From the NCBI GenBank assembly GCA_036280655.1, contig DASUQI010000026.1:1-39470 (forward strand): a stretch of 39,470 nucleotides of DNA, in the 5' to 3' direction. The DNA is from DASSJM01 sp036280655 (GTDB lineage: Bacteria; Actinomycetota; UBA4738; HRBIN12). Positions 24,123 to 30,665 of the stretch are shown in pieces (the stretch's first letter is position 1; every line of letters begins with the position of its first letter). The position numbers and the translations under genes were made by a program. The notes beneath the pieces were generated by a model that made no database searches, had not been told where the DNA came from, and was given only the letters and a program-made list of their open reading frames with translations.

Positions 24123-25220
24123 TCAGCCGTCCTCCGACCGCCACGTCGCAACGCGAGCCGCCATCCTGCCCGCGAGCACGCCGGCCGCCCCGGCCGCGAG
24201 GAAGAACGCGGGATCGTCGGTGCGGGTGCGGCCCATGGACTCCGGCTCGATCCCGGCGCGCTCGAGTTCGTCGATCGCCGGCCGCCCGTCGGTCTCGACG
24301 AGCTGGTGACGTTCCTCGAGCCGGCGCTCTCGGAGCGCGTCCCACACGGCATCGCGGTCCGGCCCGTCGAGCGCCGGCACGGCGACGTTGGCCGCGGCCG
24401 TGCAGACGCGATCCAGGATCGTCAGCGTGTGATGCGACACGCCGCGATGGCGTTCGCGCCGATCGGCGAAGGAGATCCGGAGCGCGGCCACGGGCGCGCC
24501 GCCGAGCGCGGCGACCGCGTTCAGCGCGTGACCGCTCGCGAGCGCGCTCACGCCCCACGTGGTGTCGGTGCCCAGGTTGCCCGGGCCGTCCGCGACGACG
24601 ACGACGTCCGCCTCCGCGATCTCGACGGCGGCCAGGAGCGCGCTCCAGATCGTCACGGCCTCGAGCTCGCCCCCGAACGCCTGCCCGCACGTGACGAACC
24701 CGGCCAGCAGTCCCGCGTCGCGCAGGCGCGGGACCTGGCGCGAGAAGGCTCCGGGCAGCGCCGCGCCGTCGGTCATGACGTAGACGACGCGACCGGCACC
24801 CGCCACCCGGGCCCCGGCCGCGACCGGCCCGACCATCGAGTGCAGCGGGGCACACACCACCGGCGTGCCCGAGAGTCCCGTGGAGCCCTCGAGCGCGTCG
24901 CGGTGCGTCTCCTCGACGCTGCTGACGGCTGCCTGCAGAGGCGTGTACCGAGCCTTCATCACCCGACCGACGTCGCCGAGGTCGAGCGCCCTCCCGCCCT
25001 CGACCGCCACGACGAGATCCATCCCACCGGTCCCGAGCCCGAGCGTCCGTGCCGAGGTGTTCAGGACGACCGTGTCCCCGTCGCGGACCGGCCCCACGAG
25101 GTCGGGGAATGCGATCGCCGGGGAGCGCTCGTCGTCGACCTCCACCTCGACCTCGAGGGCGCCCGGCCGCTCGCCGAGCACGCGGACCACCACGCCGCGC
25201 CGCAACCGGACCGCCGACAT
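24123..25220 (-). CDS. DUF3866 family protein
   Basis: A 365-residue protein recognised as the actinobacterial DUF3866 family by the sequence order LRRGVVVRV, LVG and LNTSARTLGLGTGG near the N-terminus, ARYTPLQAAVSSVEE, LHSMV, YVMTDGAALPGAFS, CGQAFGGELEAVT, GPGNLGTDTTWG and RHRGVSHHTL. The biochemical role is unknown. The conserved GPGNLGT and RGVSHH stretches look like ligand-binding loops. The start ATG at 25220 is preferred because MSAVRLRRG matches the family's usual beginning. It runs opposite to the pafA-pafBC genes and shares a short divergent region with pafB. Its repeated association with this locus is recalled from other actinobacteria. Confidence 0.82.
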   Translation of the reverse strand: MSAVRLRRGVVVRVLGERPGALEVEVEVDDERSPAIAFPDLVGPVRDGDTVVLNTSARTLGLGTGGMDLVVAVEGGRALDLGDVGRVMKARYTPLQAAVSSVEETHRDALEGSTGLSGTPVVCAPLHSMVGPVAAGARVAGAGRVVYVMTDGAALPGAFSRQVPRLRDAGLLAGFVTCGQAFGGELEAVTIWSALLAAVEIAEADVVVVADGPGNLGTDTTWGVSALASGHALNAVAALGGAPVAALRISFADRRERHRGVSHHTLTILDRVCTAAANVAVPALDGPDRDAVWDALRERRLEERHQLVETDGRPAIDELERAGIEPESMGRTRTDDPAFFLAAGAAGVLAGRMAARVATWRSEDG

Positions 25221-25228
25221 GCCGAGAG

Positions 25229-25234
25229 TATGAT
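25229..25234 (+). promoter_or_regulatory. -10 hexamer TATGAT of pafB
   Basis: TATGAT, 10 bases, then ATG at 25245; the predicted transcript starts about 4 bases before the ATG. It lies in the gap to the divergent DUF3866 gene. Confidence 0.5.
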
Positions 25235-25244
25235 GCGGCGCGCG

Positions 25245-26186
25245 ATGCACCCGCTGGAACGCCTGGTCAACCTCGTCGCCCTGCTGCTCGAGTCGCCGAC
25301 GCCGCTCACGTTCGACCGGATCCGCGAGAAGCTCGCCGAGGGGTACGGGCAGGGGGATCCCGCCTCGGCCAAGCGGATGTTCGAACGGGACAAGGACATC
25401 CTGCGCGACATCGGGGTCCCGATCGAGGTCGTGGCCGTCGATGCGTGGGACGTGGAACAGGGGTACACGATCGACAAGGCGAGCTACTACCTGCCGGATA
25501 TCGCCTTCACGCCCGAGGAGATCTCCGCGCTGTTCGTCGCGGTGCGCTCGGCCGGCGATCCGTCGGCCGAGGACGCGGTGCGCAAGCTCCTGTCGACCTC
25601 CGACGAGGGCTTGCTCGCGGGCATCGGCGCCGGGCCGGCGGGCGGCGGCCGGGATCCGAACCTCGGGCAGGCCGCGGACGCGGTCGCGGGACAGCGGCGG
25701 GTCCGCTTCTCGTACCGGAGCTCACGCGGCGAGCGGTCCGAACGCGACGTGGACGCGTTCGGCCTCGCCGTGCGCGGTGGCCACTGGTACCTCGTCGGGT
25801 TCGACCGCGGCCGCGAGGAGATCCGGTCGTTCCGGCTCTCGAGGATCTCGGGTGCGATCGGGTCGGCGGGGGAGGGGAGCGCGCCGCCCGACGGCTTCCG
25901 GGCCGCGGACCACGTGCGGGCCGGGCCGTGGGGCCCGGGCGAGCCCGAGACGACGGCCACGATCGCGTTCTCCCCCGAGGTCGCGTGGTGGGGCGCGAGG
26001 GACGTCGCGAACGCCGAGGTCGTGGGGACCCGCAAGGACGGGTGGGTCGAGGTCCGCGTCCCCTGGCAGCCGGGCGAGAGCCTCGCGTCCTGGGTCCTGT
26101 CGTTCGGGCCCGAGGCTGAGGCCGTCGACCCGCCGGAGCTGCGCGCCGAGGTCGTGGGCGCGCTCGAGACGCTCGCCCGCGCGTAG
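25245..26186 (+). CDS. pafB: WYL-domain transcriptional regulator PafB
   Basis: A 313-residue protein with an N-terminal winged-helix region (about 1-70: MHPLERLVNL, DRIREKL, KRMFERDKDILRDIGVPIE) and a central WYL domain with HWYLVGFDRGREEIRSFRL, followed by a C-terminal WCX-like region. In mycobacteria PafB and PafC form a heterodimer that activates the LexA/RecA-independent DNA-damage response. An in-frame ATG 5 codons upstream overlaps the -10 box, so the ATG at 25245 was chosen. The stop lies 10 bases before the pafC start. Confidence 0.93.
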   Translation: MHPLERLVNLVALLLESPTPLTFDRIREKLAEGYGQGDPASAKRMFERDKDILRDIGVPIEVVAVDAWDVEQGYTIDKASYYLPDIAFTPEEISALFVAVRSAGDPSAEDAVRKLLSTSDEGLLAGIGAGPAGGGRDPNLGQAADAVAGQRRVRFSYRSSRGERSERDVDAFGLAVRGGHWYLVGFDRGREEIRSFRLSRISGAIGSAGEGSAPPDGFRAADHVRAGPWGPGEPETTATIAFSPEVAWWGARDVANAEVVGTRKDGWVEVRVPWQPGESLASWVLSFGPEAEAVDPPELRAEVVGALETLARA

Positions 26187-26196
26187 CGGTGTCCGC

Positions 26197-27168
26197 GTGA
26201 CCGGTCGAGCGCGCTCGGTTCCGCCCAAGGCCTCGGAGCGGCTCCGGCGCCTGCTCGTCGTGGTGCCGTACCTGGTCCGACACCCGGGGACGTCGGTGGA
26301 GGAGGCGACGCGCCTCTTCGGCGTCTCCGAGCGGGAGCTGCTCGCCGACCTCGACCTGCTCTTCGTCTCCGGCCTGCCGCCGTACGGGCCGGGTGACCTG
26401 ATCGACGTCGACATCCAGGAAGGCCGGATCTGGATCGGCATGGCCGACTACTTCGCACGGCCGCTCCGGCTGACGAGGGCCGAGGCGCTCGCGATCTACG
26501 TCCGAGGCGCCGGGATCGCCGCCGTGCCCGGGCTCGACGAGGCGCCGGCCCTCGCGTCGGCGCTGGGCAAGCTCGCGGCCGGGCTCGGCCCCGAGGCCCT
26601 CGGGGAGCTGCCCGAGCGGGTGGAGACGGCGTCCGCCGGCGGGGAGGTGGAGATGCTCGGCGAGCTCCGGCGCGCGGTCGAGGAGCACGAGCGCCTCCGG
26701 ATCGAGTACTACGCGGCCTCTGCGGCGGAGACCACGGACCGGGAGATCGACCCCGAGGAGATCTTCTTCGAGATCGGGCACTGGTACGTCGTGGCCTGGG
26801 ATCACCGTTCGGATGCCGAGCGCCTGTTCCGGGCGGACCGGATCCGGTCGGTGGCATCGGCCGGGAACCGCTTCGAGCCCCGCGGCCTTCGGGGCGCCGG
26901 GCGGCCGCTGTACACGGCCGGGAACGACGACGTCGCGGTGACCCTGAGGCTCGACCCGGAGGCGCGCTGGGTGGCCGAGTACTACGAGACGGTCCGCGAG
27001 TCCGAACTCGACGACGGCCGGCTCGAGGTCGAGCTGCCTGCCGGCCGCCTCGAATGGGTCGAGCGCCTGCTCCTGCGGCTCGGGTCCGACGCCGAGGTCG
27101 TGGCGCCCGAAGGGCTGCGCGGCCGTGTCCGTGAGCTCGCCGGCCGCACGCTCGAGCGGTACGCCTGA
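26197..27168 (+). CDS. pafC: WYL-domain transcriptional regulator PafC
   Basis: A 323-residue partner of PafB. The N-terminal helix-turn-helix region (about 13-60, with LRRLLVVVPYLVRHPGTSVEEATRLFGVS features) is followed by the WYL domain with GHWYVVAWDHRSDAERLFRADRI, then a C-terminal region. The GTG start at 26197 gives an N-terminus rich in basic residues. The upstream spacing of 10 bases to pafB supports co-transcription. The family acts as the damage-sensing transcription factor PafBC; nothing unusual is seen in its motifs. Confidence 0.93.
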   Translation: MTGRARSVPPKASERLRRLLVVVPYLVRHPGTSVEEATRLFGVSERELLADLDLLFVSGLPPYGPGDLIDVDIQEGRIWIGMADYFARPLRLTRAEALAIYVRGAGIAAVPGLDEAPALASALGKLAAGLGPEALGELPERVETASAGGEVEMLGELRRAVEEHERLRIEYYAASAAETTDREIDPEEIFFEIGHWYVVAWDHRSDAERLFRADRIRSVASAGNRFEPRGLRGAGRPLYTAGNDDVAVTLRLDPEARWVAEYYETVRESELDDGRLEVELPAGRLEWVERLLLRLGSDAEVVAPEGLRGRVRELAGRTLERYA

Positions 27169-27229
27169 GCGAGGCTCCCATGAGGCCGCGCTCAAGCCAC
27201 GGCGCGCCACGGTCGATACCTCGGAAGAC

Positions 27230-27592
27230 ATGACCACGATCCGGACCACCTGCCCGCGGTGTGGCGAGGTCGACATGGGACCCGAGTCGATCCTGCTGCA
27301 GGTCCTGCGGGGCGGCCGCGAAGGCACCTACCGCTTCGACTGCCCGACCTGCATGGAGCCGGTCGAGAAGCGCGCGGACCGCAAGATCGTGGCGTTGCTC
27401 GTCTCGGCCGGGGTGGACGTCGCCGATCGGGGCTCGGGCGGCACCCCGGAGCTCTTCGACGCCGAGCCGGAGGTCGAGGACCCGCGCGGCCCCCTGCCCG
27501 GCGGCCCCTCCTTCACGATCGACGACGTCATCGACTTCCACTTCCAGCTGAAGGACGACTCGATCATCCGGGAGTTCCTCGCCGCGCAGTGA
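27230..27592 (+). CDS. Zinc-ribbon protein of unknown function
   Basis: A 120-residue protein with a two-knuckle zinc ribbon, Cys8/Cys11 (CPRCG) and Cys38/Cys41 (CPTCM), separated by a segment that looks like a small beta sheet (ILLQVLRGGREGTYRFD). A short helix, an acidic linker and a C-terminal helix (IDDVIDFHFQLKDDSIIREFL) follow. I do not know a function. The ribbon suggests nucleic-acid or protein binding. It lies between pafC and tatA and is probably transcribed with or just after pafC; GGAAG precedes the ATG closely. Confidence 0.8.
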   Translation: MTTIRTTCPRCGEVDMGPESILLQVLRGGREGTYRFDCPTCMEPVEKRADRKIVALLVSAGVDVADRGSGGTPELFDAEPEVEDPRGPLPGGPSFTIDDVIDFHFQLKDDSIIREFLAAQ

Positions 27593-27619
27593 TTCCGCCC
27601 CCCGTCGGGGCCGGTCCGC

Positions 27620-27625
27620 TAGCAT
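27620..27625 (+). promoter_or_regulatory. -10 hexamer TAGCAT of the small membrane protein gene (leaderless)
   Basis: TAGCAT, 6 bases, then GTG at 27632; no Shine-Dalgarno. Confidence 0.5.
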
Positions 27626-27631
27626 CGCCCT

Positions 27632-27859
27632 GTGACCACCCCCGCGATCGTTTGGCTCGTGATCGGGCTCGTGACGGCCGCGGCCGCGCTCGCGGTGCTG
27701 ATCGCGTTGATCCGGCACCTGTTCGTGCTCGGCCGGGCGCTCTCGCGGTTCCAGCAGGAGGTCGGCCCGGTCGCGGCCGAGATCGGCGCCCAGGCGGAGC
27801 GGGCCTCCTCGCGTTCGGGCCGCAGGCCGGGCGGCCGTGCTCCGACCGGCCGGCGGTAG
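27632..27859 (+). CDS. Small single-pass membrane protein
   Basis: 75 residues. A hydrophobic segment at about 5-30 is followed by an amphipathic helix (LGRALSRFQQEVGPVAAEIG) and a basic, disordered tail rich in Arg and Gly. No family is recognised; the layout resembles small helper proteins near Tat genes, but that is only positional. The leaderless-type start supports expression. The gene ends within the promoter region of tatA. Confidence 0.65.
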   Translation: MTTPAIVWLVIGLVTAAAALAVLIALIRHLFVLGRALSRFQQEVGPVAAEIGAQAERASSRSGRRPGGRAPTGRR

Positions 27860-27862
27860 GAT
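27857..27862 (+). promoter_or_regulatory. -10 hexamer TAGGAT upstream of tatA
   Basis: TAGGAT overlaps the stop codon region of the preceding small gene. The predicted leader of about 40 bases contains a hairpin. Confidence 0.45.
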
Positions 27863-27867
27863 GAGAC

Positions 27868-27885
27868 GCCCGGGTGCTCCCGGGC
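27868..27885 (+). other. Hairpin in the tatA leader
   Basis: GCCCGGG, loop TGCT, CCCGGGC: a perfect 7-bp GC stem just after the predicted transcription start and 24 bases before the tatA ATG. It may stabilise the transcript or limit translation. Confidence 0.45.
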
Positions 27886-27909
27886 GCGAGCGCTGATCGT
27901 AGGACGCCC

Positions 27910-28341
27910 ATGTTCAACATCAGTCCGCAGGAGCTCCTGCTCATCCTCGTGATCGCGCTGGTGGTCGTCGGACCCCAGCGCCTGCCCTCGCTCGGCCGCT
28001 CGATCGGCCGGGGGCTGCGCGAGCTCCGCAAGGCCCAGGACGACGTCAAGCGGACGATCGAGGTGAACCTCGACGAGGAGCCGCCCAACGGGTCGAGCGG
28101 CGACCCCGCCGCCACGGACGACGGGAAGGGCTCGGATCCCGTGCCGTCGGCCCGGGAGCCGCTCCCGCCGGACAAGATCGCCGAGGTCTCGCGGACGCTC
28201 GGTCGCGGCCTCCGCGAGATCCGCAAGGCGCGGCAGGAGGTCGAACGCTCGTTCCGCGTCGACCTCTCCGAACCGAAGACGCCGGCGCCTCGGCCGGCGG
28301 CGGCACCCGAGGACCCGCCGGATCGCTCCGCCGGCGCCTGA
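27910..28341 (+). CDS. tatA: Twin-arginine translocase TatA/TatB-family protein with duplicated amphipathic segment
   Basis: 143 residues. The N-terminus MFNISPQELLLIL leads into the membrane helix (about 8-21), the hinge GPQRLP and the amphipathic helix (25-52: LGRSIGRGLRELRKAQDDV), as in TatA/B proteins that form the translocation pore with TatC. After a linker the amphipathic unit recurs at 88-121 (SRTLGRGLREIRKARQEVERS), including the following EVNLDEE/RVDLSEP strip, without a second membrane helix. The C-terminal tail is Pro/Ala-rich. No separate TatB is seen, so this protein may serve both roles. tatC follows 15 bases later. Confidence 0.92.
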   Translation: MFNISPQELLLILVIALVVVGPQRLPSLGRSIGRGLRELRKAQDDVKRTIEVNLDEEPPNGSSGDPAATDDGKGSDPVPSAREPLPPDKIAEVSRTLGRGLREIRKARQEVERSFRVDLSEPKTPAPRPAAAPEDPPDRSAGA

Positions 28342-28356
28342 GCCCGGCCGTCCGTG

Positions 28357-29139
28357 ATGAAGCTGATCCCCGAACGGCTCCGCCGGCGGCCGAGCCGCGA
28401 TCCCGACGGGACCATGTCCCTCGTCGAACACCTGACGGAGTTGCGGTACCGGATCGTCGTGGCGGCAGCCGCGATCGGCGTCGGCGCCTTCATCGGCTGG
28501 TTCCTGTACGACCCGGTGATCGACCTGCTCACCGGGCCGTACTGCGACTACCTGCAGACCGTGCCGCCCGGGCGCCGGGTGACCGAGGACTGCGCCCTGT
28601 CGTTCTTCGGGCCGCTCCAGCCCGCACTGATCAAGCTGAAGCTCGTCTTCTTCCTCGGCCTGCTGATCGCGATGCCCGTGATCCTGTACCAGATCTGGGC
28701 CTTCATCGTGCCCGGGCTCACGAAGCGCGAGCGCCGGATGGCGGTCCCGTTCGTCCTGTCCGCGGTGCTGCTGTTCGCGCTCGGTGCCCTGTTCGCCTAC
28801 TGGACACTGCCGAAGGCGCTCACGTTCCTGCTTGGGTTCGCCGGGAACGAGTTCGCGCCGTTCCTGGAGGGGGACCGTTTTCTCTCGTTCGTGATGCTCG
28901 TGGCGCTCTCGTTCGGCCTCGCGTTCGAGTTCCCCGTGGCGCTCGTGTTCCTGCTGATGGTGGGGGTGATCTCGACCGACCAGCTCCGGCAATGGCGCCG
29001 GGGGGCGATCCTGTTCATCGCCGTGTTCGCGGCCGTGATCACCCCGAGCTCGGACCCGTTCACGATGCTCGCGATGACGATCCCGATGGTGCTGTTCTAC
29101 GAAGCCGCTATCATCGTTGGCCGTCTCCTCAAGCGCTAG
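28357..29139 (+). CDS. tatC: Sec-independent translocase subunit TatC
   Basis: A 260-residue protein with six predicted membrane segments and the family signature SLVEHLTELRYRI at 21-33. Later landmarks are LIAMPVILYQIWAFIVPGLTKRERR and ITPSSDPFTMLAM. TatC is the receptor for twin-arginine signal peptides. The ATG at 28357 is chosen; a GTG directly before it is equivalent. An insertion with two cysteines (YCDYL and EDCAL) in the first outward loop may form a disulfide. It is probably transcribed with tatA. Confidence 0.95.
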   Translation: MKLIPERLRRRPSRDPDGTMSLVEHLTELRYRIVVAAAAIGVGAFIGWFLYDPVIDLLTGPYCDYLQTVPPGRRVTEDCALSFFGPLQPALIKLKLVFFLGLLIAMPVILYQIWAFIVPGLTKRERRMAVPFVLSAVLLFALGALFAYWTLPKALTFLLGFAGNEFAPFLEGDRFLSFVMLVALSFGLAFEFPVALVFLLMVGVISTDQLRQWRRGAILFIAVFAAVITPSSDPFTMLAMTIPMVLFYEAAIIVGRLLKR

Positions 29140-29151
29140 GTGAGCTCTCGT

Positions 29152-29898
29152 ATGGCGATCAAGGGCAAGAGCAAGGGTCGGACCGGCCGTTCGGTCACGC
29201 CCGGCCCCAAGCCGGTCTACACGCCGGTCAAGAAGCCCCTGCTCGCCAAGCGGGGGCTCTGGATCACGATCGGCTCGATCCTGGGCGTCGCGCTCCTCGC
29301 GGGGCTCGTCGTCGGGTGGCTGATCGAGCGGGACTCGAATGCCGACGCCGAGCTCCAGGAGCGGATGCAGACCACCGTGAACCAGTACCAGGGCGCCTTG
29401 GCGCCGATCCTCGCGATCCTGGGTCAGCCGGTCCCGCCGGCCTCCTTCTCGGGGCTCCCCGAGTTCACGCAGGCGCTCACGGACCTCGAGAACGAGACGG
29501 GGGACGAGCCGGTGGACGCCCAGGGGCTGCACGACACCGTCGACAACACCCTCCAAAGCGTGCGGAACGCGGAGCAGGCGCTGGAGGAGCTCGACGCGTC
29601 CGAGCTGGTGAGCGGCAAGGGGTTCTCCCAGGAGTTCGTCCTCTACGTGATCGGGTCTAAGGCCGATATCGCGCGGGCGGTGTCCCTGTACGAACAGGCC
29701 GCCCTGCTGCTCCGGATGGCGGCCGACGCGGAGGGTCCGGAGCGTGCGGAACTGGTGGCGCGGGCACGAGGCGTCGCCGACGCCGCCGCCGACCTCCTGA
29801 GCAGCGGGTACGCGGACTTCGTCCAGGCCCAGACCGAGGCCGGGCTCTTCGATCCCTCGACCCTCCAGCCGCCCGGGCCGACCGGCCAGGTCCCGTGA
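29152..29898 (+). CDS. Single-pass membrane-anchored helical protein
   Basis: 248 residues. A very basic cytoplasmic N-terminus (1-34: KGKSKGRTGR and similar), a membrane helix at about 36-58, then an exterior domain that is almost wholly helical with repeated short helices (for example VNQYQGALAPILAI, LHDTVDNTLQSVRNAEQALEEL), ending in a Pro-rich tail. No family is recognised. AGGTGAG upstream supports the ATG at 29152 over a GTG at 29140. It follows tatC by 12 bases and overlaps the hydrolase gene by GTGA, so it belongs to the tat transcription unit. Confidence 0.75.
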   Translation: MAIKGKSKGRTGRSVTPGPKPVYTPVKKPLLAKRGLWITIGSILGVALLAGLVVGWLIERDSNADAELQERMQTTVNQYQGALAPILAILGQPVPPASFSGLPEFTQALTDLENETGDEPVDAQGLHDTVDNTLQSVRNAEQALEELDASELVSGKGFSQEFVLYVIGSKADIARAVSLYEQAALLLRMAADAEGPERAELVARARGVADAAADLLSSGYADFVQAQTEAGLFDPSTLQPPGPTGQVP

Positions 29899-30629
29899 CC
29901 GACGGGCTGCTCCTCCTCCACGCCTGGCCGATCGACGCCAGGATGTGGGATCCGCAGCGGGCGGCGGTCCCCGCCGCGGTGGCCGTCGTCGCGCCGAACC
30001 TGCCCGGTTTCGGCGGCTCCGAGTCCGCGGGCGACGTCACGACCATGACGGCCGCCGCCGAGCGCGCCCTCGCGGCGATGGACGAGGCCGGGATCGGGCG
30101 CGCGGTCGTGTGCGGGCTCTCGATCGGCGGCTACGTCGCCTTCGAGCTCTGGCGGCGGGCGCGCGAACGGGTCGGCGGGTTCGTCCTCGCCAACACCCGG
30201 GCGGTCGGCGACTCGGACGAGGCAGCCGCCGGGCGGCGGGCCCTGGCCGAACGCCTGCGCTCGGAGGGCAACGTGGTCGCGGAGGATCCGCCCCCGCTGC
30301 TCTCCGAGGGCGCCCCCGAGAAGCTCGCCGCGCGGGTCCGCGGCTGGATCGCGGAGCAGCCGGCCGAGGCGATCGCGGCCGCGCTCCTCGGGATGGCGGT
30401 GCGGCCGGACTCGACGCCGGACCTCGCGACGATCGACGTGCCGACGCTCGTCATCACCTCGACCGGCGACCGGCTGATCCCGCCCGAGATCACGACCGAG
30501 ATGGCGCAGGAGATCCCCGGCGCCCGGCTGGAGACGGTCGATGGCGCCGGGCACCTCACCAACGTCGAGGCGCCCGAGGCGTTCGACGCGCTCCTGCTCG
30601 ACCATCTCGCGCGTTGCGGCATCGGCTGA
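29895..30629 (+). CDS. Alpha/beta-hydrolase fold protein
   Basis: A 244-residue alpha/beta hydrolase. It has the HAWPIDARMW region near the oxyanion site, nucleophile elbow GLSIGG (Ser at about 77), acid Asp in ITSTGDRLIPPE, and His in GAGHLTNVEAPE. The family covers esterases, lipases and similar enzymes; the substrate is unknown. The GTG start overlaps the stop of the preceding gene (GTGA). helY begins 36 bases after its stop with its own promoter. Confidence 0.88.
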   Translation: MTDGLLLLHAWPIDARMWDPQRAAVPAAVAVVAPNLPGFGGSESAGDVTTMTAAAERALAAMDEAGIGRAVVCGLSIGGYVAFELWRRARERVGGFVLANTRAVGDSDEAAAGRRALAERLRSEGNVVAEDPPPLLSEGAPEKLAARVRGWIAEQPAEAIAAALLGMAVRPDSTPDLATIDVPTLVITSTGDRLIPPEITTEMAQEIPGARLETVDGAGHLTNVEAPEAFDALLLDHLARCGIG

Positions 30630-30653
30630 GACCGGCCCCCGCGAGCGCGCCCG

Positions 30654-30659
30654 TAGACT
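30654..30659 (+). promoter_or_regulatory. -10 hexamer TAGACT of helY (leaderless)
   Basis: TAGACT, 6 bases, then GTG at 30666; no Shine-Dalgarno. Confidence 0.55.
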
Positions 30660-30665
30660 CGACCC

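Noticed and set aside
25487..27718. Very long open frame on the minus strand opposite pafB and pafC
   Set aside because: Composition is Arg/Pro/Ala-rich with no motifs, typical of antisense frames in high-GC DNA; the plus strand encodes recognisable WYL proteins.
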